The position numbers and the translations under genes are program-made. A model generated the notes under the pieces. That model was not told where the DNA came from. It made no database searches and saw only the letters and a list, made by a program, of their open reading frames with translations. Below, piece after piece: positions 1 to 4,830 of a stretch of DNA of 9,526 nucleotides. Source of the stretch: Acidobacteriaceae bacterium (GTDB lineage Bacteria; Acidobacteriota; Terriglobia; Terriglobales; Acidobacteriaceae); NCBI GenBank assembly GCA_003162255.1, contig PMMJ01000349.1, positions 1 through 9,526 of the forward strand. The letters run 5' to 3'. How positions within the stretch are numbered: position 1 is the stretch's first letter; the number at the start of each line of letters is the position of its first letter.

Positions 1-91
1 CGCCACGATCACGCCCATTGAGAGTAAGCGAGCCGTGAGCGCAATCGCTGATGGCAACCGTTGACTGGTGATGGTCCCCGTACCGCGAACA
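1..91. other. Window edge, no supported gene
   Basis: These bases lie downstream of the ankyrin gene. One plus-strand frame stays open from base 2 to a TGA at 62-64 and could be the last 20 codons of a gene entering from the left. It is too short and featureless to call. No terminator hairpin with a T-run is visible. Confidence 0.3.
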
Positions 92-1000
92 TCAACGAGA
101 GAGCGACTCCGGTTTTGCACACGGTTCTAAGCCACCGTGCTGGCGTAGTAACTCCTCGATTCGCTCGTGTCCCCTTGTCCGCGCCCAGTATAGGGCCGTA
201 CAGCCATTGATGTCTGCGTCGTTAACGTTGGCCCCGTTGTCGATCAGCAACCGCGCGATATCCTCACGTCCGTCAGAAGCTGCCACGCTCAGTGCCGTAT
301 CACCGCGAAGAGTTCTTGCATTGACATCGGCTTTGGCGGCCAGAAGTATCTCGACCTCTTCGATCTGACCGTTTGCCGCGGCGTCATACAAAGGCGTGCG
401 TCCGATTCCGTCCCGGACATCTACGTCGGCCTTGTTCGACAGTAGGAGTTGCACAGTTTCCTTGTGGCCATACCACACAGCATAGTGTAGAGGAGTATCG
501 CCTTTGCCAGCCTTTGCATTCACATCTGCCCTCTCGGCTAGTAGCAATTTGGCGATTTCCACGTAGCCATGGCGCGCTGCGTAATGGAGAGCGGTGAAGC
601 CTTCGCTGTTCTTAGCGAATACCAGGTTAGGATTGTGCTTAAGTAATAGCCGGGTCTCCTCTAAATCGCCGTTGCCTGCCGCTCGAAAAATTTCGGTGAC
701 GTCCGCGCCAGTCCGCGCGACCAAGTGCCCGAATATCCACATGGGCAACAACAGAATGATATAGCGAACGCGGACCTCGCGCCGGGTCGGTGGAACTACC
801 GATCTGAGGGTTGCTACTAGCCAAGTCAAAGATAGCAAGAACGTGGCGGCCAGGACGACAGGCCAGAACGGTTGCGAAAAACCATGCCGTCGTACCTCCG
901 GAATTAGAAAGAGAAGACTTACGACGGCATACATGCTGTACATCAGAAGCGGCCGTCGACGATTCACCGTTCGCTCGAGAGGGTCTAGGCTCTCAAACAT
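92..1000 (-). CDS. Membrane-anchored ankyrin-repeat protein
   Basis: This 302-residue protein has two parts. Residues about 18-95 hold three hydrophobic stretches (about 18-34, 45-65 and 80-95) that look like transmembrane helices. Residues about 98-290 hold about six ankyrin repeats with the usual pattern, for example GFTALHYAARHGYVEIAKLLL (given here as its 20-residue core from F135) followed by ADVNAKAGKGDTPLHYA. Ankyrin repeats are protein-binding scaffolds with no catalysis of their own, so the partner cannot be named. The repeat domain should sit on one face of the inner membrane. The ATG at 998-1000 is preceded by only a weak AGGCG. It is transcribed away from the DUF1385 gene and stands alone. 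By eye its GC content is lower than the neighbouring genes (about 52% in a sampled stretch), which could mean accessory origin. The domain call is secure; the role is unknown. Confidence 0.9.
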   Translation of the reverse strand: MFESLDPLERTVNRRRPLLMYSMYAVVSLLFLIPEVRRHGFSQPFWPVVLAATFLLSLTWLVATLRSVVPPTRREVRVRYIILLLPMWIFGHLVARTGADVTEIFRAAGNGDLEETRLLLKHNPNLVFAKNSEGFTALHYAARHGYVEIAKLLLAERADVNAKAGKGDTPLHYAVWYGHKETVQLLLSNKADVDVRDGIGRTPLYDAAANGQIEEVEILLAAKADVNARTLRGDTALSVAASDGREDIARLLIDNGANVNDADINGCTALYWARTRGHERIEELLRQHGGLEPCAKPESLSR

Positions 1001-1046
1001 ATTTTCGCCTGCGGCACATTAAGAACTCCCGAACGTGATTGCAGCG

Positions 1047-1055
1047 GGTATAACA
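1047..1055 (-). promoter_or_regulatory. Candidate extended -10 for the ankyrin gene
   Basis: On the minus strand these bases read TGTTATACC: a TG dinucleotide, one base, then TATACC (4 of 6 matches to TATAAT). There is no convincing -35 box at 16-18 bp. Transcription would begin near 1040 and leave a leader of about 40 nt before the ATG at 1000. This is a weak sequence-only call. Confidence 0.25.
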
Positions 1056-1243
1056 GGGGATGCTGGGGAGTGATGCATTTTCGGGTGATTGTGCCGTTCC
1101 AAGTTTACGGCCTAGAGGACAGCCACAGCTCGCGTAACTGTCGTAACCTCCCCATTACACGCATTGACCTAGTCCACCTGATCCGTATCTCAATGAAAAT
1201 ACGAGTGTTGCCGGATTTCCTGGCGATCGATCCCCGGCCTCTG

Positions 1244-1252
1244 TGGTATCCT
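1244..1252 (+). promoter_or_regulatory. Candidate extended -10 for the DUF1385 gene
   Basis: The plus strand reads TGGTATCCT, an extended -10 shape with TATCCT (4 of 6 matches). No good -35 box lies at the proper distance. A start near 1259 would give a leader of about 29 nt before the ATG at 1288. This is a weak call. Confidence 0.2.
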
Positions 1253-1287
1253 GTCGATTGGAGTCATTCCTCCCTGAGTAGCATCCA

Positions 1288-2319
1288 ATGAACATGCGTT
1301 GGCGGCAAATGTTGCGATTCTTGGCGGCGGTGCAGTTGCTCCCAGCTCTGGAGAGCGGCGAGGAAACCCTCGTCGGCGGGCAGGCGGTGCTGGAGGGCGT
1401 GATGATGCGTTCGCCGCATGCCTGGGGCATAGCCGTGCGCAAGCCCTCGGGCGAGATTGTGACCCACAGCGAGCCGCTGGAGCGGCCTTCCGAACAGCAT
1501 AAGTGGATGGGCTGGCCAGTGGTGCGTGGCGTCATGACGCTGGGGCACGCGATGTCGCTGGGATTCCGGGCGCTGAAGTTTTCCGCCAATGCGGCGCTGG
1601 AAGAGATATCCCCCGATCCGGGCAACGACGATCATAGCAACGACGATCACGGCGATAAAGATCCTGCGAAGAAGCTGGAGATCCCGGGCTGGATGGTGGG
1701 AGTGAACATTGCTTTCTCCGTCGCTTTTTTCATCTTCATGTACAAATATCTGCCGCTGCTGGCCACGACGGAACTGAAAAAAGTGAATCCGGTTTTCGGG
1801 CAGCAGATCGTGTTTAACCTGGTAGACGGCCTGATCCGCATCGCGATGTTCCTGCTGTTTGTGTGGGGCGTTTCGCTGTGGAAAGACATTCGGCGCGTGT
1901 ACGAGTACCACGGGGCCGAGCATAAGACGGTGTTTGCGTTCGAGCATGGCGACCCGCTGGAGACCGCCGCGGTGCAGAAATATTCGACCTATCATCCGCG
2001 CTGCGGGACGAGTTTTTTGATGACGGTGATGATCATCTCGATGGTCGTGTATATGGCGATTCCAGTGCACACTTTCTGGGCCCGATTCGCCATTCGAATT
2101 GCATTGTTGCCGCTGATTGCGGGAGTTTCCTACGAGATCATTCGCTTCGCCGCCAAACATCGCGGCTCGCTCTTCGCGCTGATGACCGCGCCGGGCCTGT
2201 GGCTGCAGCGAATCACCACCCAGCCGCCGGATGACAGCGAAGTCGAGTGCGCCATCGCCGCCCTGAATGAATCCATGAAGCTGGAAAAACAGCACGGCGG
2301 CGAACTGGTAATTGCCTAG
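1288..2319 (+). CDS. DUF1385 (YqhQ-like) membrane protein
   Basis: The 343-residue product carries the landmarks of DUF1385: GGQAVLEGVMMR at residues 30-41, YHGAEHK at 207-213, HPRCGTSF at 236-243 and a C-terminal APGLWLQ segment from 301. Conserved His, Glu and Cys in these motifs would suit metal binding, but no reaction is established. Four hydrophobic helices are visible (about 141-160, 181-199, 243-262 and 266-285), so it is an inner-membrane protein. Residues 111-129 form a His/Asp-rich linker that looks lineage-specific. The family is repeatedly found beside prfA and prmC in Firmicutes, and the same grouping occurs here, which supports an ancestral operon. The ATG at 1288 has no clear Shine-Dalgarno; ATG 1309 (after GGCGG) and GTG 1330 are alternatives, and all keep the conserved core. 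Confidence 0.92.
   Translation: MNMRWRQMLRFLAAVQLLPALESGEETLVGGQAVLEGVMMRSPHAWGIAVRKPSGEIVTHSEPLERPSEQHKWMGWPVVRGVMTLGHAMSLGFRALKFSANAALEEISPDPGNDDHSNDDHGDKDPAKKLEIPGWMVGVNIAFSVAFFIFMYKYLPLLATTELKKVNPVFGQQIVFNLVDGLIRIAMFLLFVWGVSLWKDIRRVYEYHGAEHKTVFAFEHGDPLETAAVQKYSTYHPRCGTSFLMTVMIISMVVYMAIPVHTFWARFAIRIALLPLIAGVSYEIIRFAAKHRGSLFALMTAPGLWLQRITTQPPDDSEVECAIAALNESMKLEKQHGGELVIA
1621..1650 (+). repeat. 15-bp direct repeat inside DUF1385 gene
   Basis: Two adjacent 15-bp units (GGCAACGACGATCAT and AGCAACGACGATCAC, 13 of 15 identical) encode the pentapeptides GNDDH and SNDDH at residues 112-121. The duplication makes part of the acidic/His-rich linker between the conserved N-terminal motif and the first membrane helix. 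Confidence 0.7.
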
Positions 2320-2348
2320 CGGTCGTTAGTCGATGGTCGTTGGTCGTT
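2320..2348 (+). repeat. Left inverted-repeat arm, 4 x 7 bp (GGTCGTT type)
   Basis: The arm reads as degenerate heptamers CGGTCGT, TAGTCGA, TGGTCGT, TGGTCGT plus a final T. It pairs with 2538-2566. In RNA the two arms give 26 Watson-Crick pairs, one G-U pair and two mismatches. The ATG assigned to the small gene (2333) lies inside this arm. Confidence 0.85.
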
Positions 2349-2539
2349 CCGATCCTGAGTTCGTGCGCTTTCTTCTTCATGCCAGAGGCTCTCTCTTGGA
2401 GCTCCAGATCCAGATTCTGATAGCCCGGCGGTTACAATACTTGTCAGAGGAAAAGGCGGATGAGCTTTGTCGCAGCGGCGACGGCATCGGCCGAGGATTG
2501 AATGCCCTCATCAACAAATTCCGCGAAAACGCGGCCTAA
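2333..2539 (+). CDS. Truncated four-helix-bundle (S23/IVP-like) protein
   Basis: This is a 68-residue reading frame. Residues 5-66 match the C-terminal half of the four-helix-bundle protein family related to 23S rRNA intervening-sequence proteins (about 115-125 residues). It shows the G-R-S-x-x-E-F turn, then a helix with RGSLLELQIQILIARRLQYL (residues 18-37), then a last helix with GRGLNALINKF (53-63). Helices 1 and 2, including the typical N-I-A-E-G stretch, are missing. There is no room for them upstream, because DUF1385 ends 13 bp before the ATG. The first codons, through R5 and the start of S6, are written by the inverted repeat. No Shine-Dalgarno precedes it. It is probably a decayed remnant with an intact frame, or possibly a two-helix peptide that dimerises into a bundle. 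Relatives include Avd, the accessory protein of diversity-generating retroelements, but no retroelement is present. Confidence 0.55.
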   Translation: MVVGRSDPEFVRFLLHARGSLLELQIQILIARRLQYLSEEKADELCRSGDGIGRGLNALINKFRENAA

Positions 2540-2566
2540 CGACCAACGACCAGCGACCAACGACTG
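2538..2566 (+). repeat. Right inverted-repeat arm, flush with the prfA start
   Basis: The bases read as heptamers AACGACC, AACGACC, AGCGACC, AACGACT plus G, and the next base is the A of the prfA ATG. It is the reverse complement of 2320-2348 with three differences. The TAA of the small frame (2537-2539) overlaps its first two bases. The arm fills the position where a Shine-Dalgarno for prfA would lie and contains none. Confidence 0.85.
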
Positions 2567-3658
2567 ATGTTCGAGAGACTTGACCAAATCGAAGTGCGCT
2601 ACGAGGAACTGACGCGAGCGCTGTTGTCGCCGGATATCACCAACGATTCCGCAAAATACCAGAAGACTGCCAAGGCGCACAGCGAAGTCGCCGGGATCGT
2701 CGAGAAGTATCGCGAGTACAAGGATCTGAAGCGCGGCATCGCCGAGAGCCGCGCCGTGCTGGTGGATGAGCCCGATCCGGACATGCGCGCCTACGCCGAA
2801 GAGGAACTGGCGAAGCTCGAAGCCCGCATCGTGACCGTTGAGGAAGAACTCAAGGTTCTCCTGCTGCCCAAGGATCCGAACGACGAGAAGAACGTGGTCC
2901 TCGAAATTCGCGCTGGGACGGGCGGCGATGAGGCCACGCTGTTCGTGGCGGAAGTCTTCCGCATGTACAACCGCTATGCCGAGACGCAGAAGTGGAAAGT
3001 GGAAGTGCTCTCCACGTCGGAGTCGGGCGTCGGCGGACTAAAAGAAGTGATCGCGCTGATCGAAGGCGAGCGCGTCTATTCGCGGCTGAAATATGAGAGC
3101 GGAGTGCATCGCGTACAGCGCGTGCCGGCGACCGAGCAGCAAGGACGAGTGCATACCTCCGCAATCACGGTAGCGGTGCTGCCCGAAGCCGAAGAAGTGG
3201 ACGTCAAGATCGAAGCGAAAGACCTGCGCATCGACACCTTCTGTTCTTCGGGACCGGGCGGGCAATCGGTGAATACAACCTATTCGGCGGTGCGGATTAC
3301 GCACATTCCAACGAATACGGTGGTGAGCTGTCAGGACGAGAAGTCGCAAATCAAGAACCGCGAAAAAGGCATGCGCGTGCTGCGCTCGCGGCTCTACGAA
3401 GTCGAGATGCAGAAGCAGCAGGACGCGCTGGCAAAGGAACGCAAGCAGATGGTCGGGTCGGGTGACCGCTCGGAGAAGATCCGCACCTACAATTTTCCGC
3501 AAAACAGGCTCACCGATCATCGCATCGGCTTCACCATCCACCAGCTAGAGCAGGTGATGGACGGCAAACTCCAGCCAATCATCGACGCCCTTATCACGCA
3601 CTATCAGGCGGAGAAGTTGAAGGGCGAGAATGAGGCAGGCGCGGTGGCCGTAGTGTGA
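2567..3658 (+). CDS. prfA: Peptide chain release factor 1
   Basis: RF1 recognises UAA and UAG stop codons in the ribosomal A site and triggers hydrolysis of the peptidyl-tRNA. The 363-residue length is normal. The stop-codon reading tripeptide P-A-T is at residues 187-189 within HRVQRVPATEQQGRVHTSA, which marks RF1 and not RF2. The catalytic GGQ is at 231-233 in SSGPGGQSVNTTYSAVRITH. The N-terminal helical domain begins at residue 1, which supports the ATG at 2567. Its glutamine 233 is the substrate of the PrmC enzyme encoded downstream. The start is unusual: no Shine-Dalgarno is visible, because the inverted-repeat arm occupies the 29 bases before the ATG. Translation might be coupled to the small frame ending 27 nt upstream, or might start without a Shine-Dalgarno. 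Confidence 0.98.
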   Translation: MFERLDQIEVRYEELTRALLSPDITNDSAKYQKTAKAHSEVAGIVEKYREYKDLKRGIAESRAVLVDEPDPDMRAYAEEELAKLEARIVTVEEELKVLLLPKDPNDEKNVVLEIRAGTGGDEATLFVAEVFRMYNRYAETQKWKVEVLSTSESGVGGLKEVIALIEGERVYSRLKYESGVHRVQRVPATEQQGRVHTSAITVAVLPEAEEVDVKIEAKDLRIDTFCSSGPGGQSVNTTYSAVRITHIPTNTVVSCQDEKSQIKNREKGMRVLRSRLYEVEMQKQQDALAKERKQMVGSGDRSEKIRTYNFPQNRLTDHRIGFTIHQLEQVMDGKLQPIIDALITHYQAEKLKGENEAGAVAVV

Positions 3659-3671
3659 TGCAGTCGTATGA

Positions 3672-3728
3672 TGCTCGTGTGGGGACGGGCGTGCCCGTGA
3701 GCCTGCCCTGAGCGAAGTCGAAGGGTCC
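3672..3728 (+). repeat. Composite palindromic repeat, copy 1
   Basis: The unit begins GCTCGTG, continues into a short palindrome (ACGGGC, two bases, GCCCGT at 3685-3698) and ends with the motif GCCCTGAGCGAAGTCGAAG (3705-3723). A second complete copy with the same order and nearly the same length lies inside prmC (4194-4244). The last motif resembles a short sequence I associate with spacers of many environmental bacteria. The 20 bases 3672-3691 recur exactly at 9507-9526. Confidence 0.75.
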
Positions 3729-3730
3729 AA

Positions 3731-3747
3731 GCCGAGCGCAGCTCGGC
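3731..3747 (+). repeat. Short perfect hairpin in prfA-prmC spacer
   Basis: GCCGAGC and GCTCGGC form a 7-bp perfect stem around the loop GCA. There is no T-run after it, so an intrinsic terminator is unlikely. It belongs to the repeat-filled spacer and may be part of another dispersed family. Confidence 0.5.
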
Positions 3748-3825
3748 AGCCGCTCGCGCTCACGGCAACTTTTGGTTCGCTCTGGAAATTCGTGCCCTCC
3801 ACAAATTTCACTCTCGTTTGTTTTT

Positions 3826-3849
3826 CTCCGCGTCTCCGTGTCTCCGTGG
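3826..3849 (+). repeat. Tandem octamer repeat upstream of prmC
   Basis: Three 8-bp units (CTCCGCGT, CTCCGTGT, CTCCGTGG) run in tandem and are followed by TGAAAT. The sequence looks like a widespread environmental-genome repeat that reads CACGGAGACACGGAG on the other strand. Its end plus the next bases supply GGTGA (3848-3852), the only Shine-Dalgarno-like motif before the GTG start of prmC at 3862. Confidence 0.7.
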
Positions 3850-3861
3850 TGAAATAGACTC

Positions 3862-4752
3862 GTGCAACTTCGCCAGGCTCTGAATTCAGCAGTCGAGCGC
3901 CTCACGGCTGCGCAAGTCCCCTCCCCGCGCATGAATGCGGAACTGCTGATCATGTTCACGCTCGATTGCGACCGTGCGTATCTCTATGCTCATCCCGAGC
4001 GAGAGCTCGCCCGCGCCGAGATGCAGCGCTATGGCGAAGCTCTCGCGCGGCGTGCTACCGGAGTTCCGGCGCAGTACATCACCGGGCATCAGGAATTCTG
4101 GGGCCTGGATCTGATCGTGTCGCCGGCGGTGTTGATTCCTCGTCCGGAGACGGAGCATGTAGTGGAGGCGGTGCTGGAACGGGCCAAAGCTCAGCTCGTG
4201 GAGCGACGGGCATCCTCGCCCGTCCGCCCAGAGCAAAGTCGAAGCGCCCGCATCGTCGATGTAGGCACCGGCTCGGGAGCGATTGCGATTGCACTAGCGA
4301 ACGAACTGCCGACGGCAGAGATCCACGCCACCGATATTTCTCGCGAGGCTCTGGAAGTCGCTCGCGCCAACGCGGCCCGGCACCAACTCACTTCGCGCAT
4401 CGAGTTTCACCGCGCCGATTTGCTGGACGGATTCTCCCCCGCCTCCTTCGACTTCGTGGTCTCGAATCCTCCCTACGTCGGCGACTCGGAAGAAGATTCA
4501 GTGGAGCTCGAAGTCCGCAAGTTCGAGCCGCGCCATGCGGTCTTCGCGGGAGCAACAGGGCTGGACGTAATCGAGCGGCTCATCCCCCAGGCGCAGACCG
4601 CACTGAGACCCGGAGGTTGGCTGGTATTCGAAATCAGCGGGACGATTGCCGACCGCGTGCGGAGATTGCTATCGGGTTGGGAGGAGGTCGCAATCAGGAA
4701 CGACCTGCAGGGGATCGCGCGGGTGGCGGTGGCGAGAAAAGTCAATCCGTAG
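3862..4752 (+). CDS. prmC: Release factor glutamine methyltransferase
   Basis: PrmC (HemK) uses S-adenosylmethionine to methylate the GGQ glutamine of RF1 and RF2, raising termination efficiency. The 296-residue protein has the N-terminal helical substrate-docking domain (1 to about 75), the conserved EFWGLDLIVSP and IPRPETEHVVE segments (78-103), the SAM-binding DVGTGSGAIAIAL (133-145) and the catalytic NPPY (202-205). The start is GTG; the next in-frame ATG (3931) would cut the docking domain. GGTGA 9 nt upstream is a weak ribosome site. Residues about 111-128 are an extra stretch compared with the E. coli enzyme and are encoded by a copy of the composite palindromic repeat. The insert falls in a loop just before the first Rossmann strand, so activity is probably kept. 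It is co-directional with prfA, its substrate gene. Confidence 0.96.
   Translation: MQLRQALNSAVERLTAAQVPSPRMNAELLIMFTLDCDRAYLYAHPERELARAEMQRYGEALARRATGVPAQYITGHQEFWGLDLIVSPAVLIPRPETEHVVEAVLERAKAQLVERRASSPVRPEQSRSARIVDVGTGSGAIAIALANELPTAEIHATDISREALEVARANAARHQLTSRIEFHRADLLDGFSPASFDFVVSNPPYVGDSEEDSVELEVRKFEPRHAVFAGATGLDVIERLIPQAQTALRPGGWLVFEISGTIADRVRRLLSGWEEVAIRNDLQGIARVAVARKVNP
4194..4244 (+). repeat. Composite palindromic repeat inside prmC, copy 2
   Basis: The bases start GCTCGTGGAG, form the hairpin GACGGGC / GCCCGTC (4205-4211 with 4218-4224) and finish with GCCCAGAGCAAAGTCGAAG (4226-4244). The last motif matches 3705-3723 at 17 of 19 positions. The first 33 bases match 4763-4795 at 28 of 33. 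The reading frame stays open through it and encodes R-A-S-S-P-V-R-P-E-Q-S-R at residues 116-127. Fifty-one bases equal 17 codons, which keeps prmC in frame. Confidence 0.75.
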
Positions 4753-4762
4753 AAACAAACTT

Positions 4763-4816
4763 GCTCGTGGAGAGCCGGGCGTCCTCGCCCGGCGGACGGA
4801 AGAGACGCCCGTCCCT
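4763..4816. repeat. Palindromic repeat between convergent prmC and receptor genes, copy 3
   Basis: The region starts GCTCGTGGAG and contains a perfect 8-bp hairpin GCCGGGCG / CGCCCGGC around TCCT (4774-4793). A partial inverted copy of the GACGGGCGT core follows (minus strand, about 4804-4812). It fills most of the 78 bp between two converging genes and could impede transcription from both sides, but no T-run supports a classic terminator. Confidence 0.65.
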
Positions 4817-4830
4817 CCGCCGACCGAATC

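Larger units (their letters stand above)
1001..1287. other. Divergent intergenic spacer
   Basis: This 287-bp region separates the minus-strand ankyrin gene from the plus-strand DUF1385 gene. It must hold the promoters of both. I see one extended -10 candidate on each strand, listed separately, and no tRNA-like fold, strong inverted repeat or terminator. A 73-codon plus-strand frame (1070-1291) runs through it but has no recognisable features, and I do not regard it as a gene. Confidence 0.5.
2320..2566. mobile_element. Inverted-repeat element carrying a truncated four-helix-bundle gene
   Basis: The whole space between the DUF1385 stop codon (ends 2319) and the prfA ATG (2567) is one symmetrical unit of 247 bp. 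It consists of a 29-bp left arm, a 189-bp interior that is coding, and a 29-bp right arm that is the reverse complement of the left arm at 26 of 29 positions. There is no transposase and no visible target-site duplication. Known 23S rRNA intervening sequences have a comparable design: complementary ends around a four-helix-bundle gene. Here, however, the unit sits between protein genes. Whether it moves, and by what means, is inference. Confidence 0.55.

Noticed and set aside
1070..1291. 73-codon plus-strand frame whose stop overlaps the DUF1385 ATG
   Set aside because: The overlap looks operon-like, but the translation has no domain or compositional pattern and no ribosome site, so a chance frame in a promoter spacer is more likely.
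1264..2295. 343-codon open frame on the minus strand opposite DUF1385
   Set aside because: Its composition is dominated by His, Arg and Gln, an artefact of reading the opposite strand. The plus strand has clear DUF1385 motifs.
2320..2566. Diversity-generating retroelement accessory (Avd) locus
   Set aside because: Avd is a relative of this fold, but no reverse transcriptase, template repeat or variable repeat is present.
2320..2566. CRISPR-like or tRNA-like repeat array
   Set aside because: The units are contiguous 7-mers without spacers, and the arms fold as one long hairpin, not a cloverleaf.
4774..4793. Intrinsic bidirectional terminator between prmC and the receptor gene
   Set aside because: The hairpin is perfect, but no T-run follows on either strand, and the sequence belongs to a dispersed repeat family also found within prmC.
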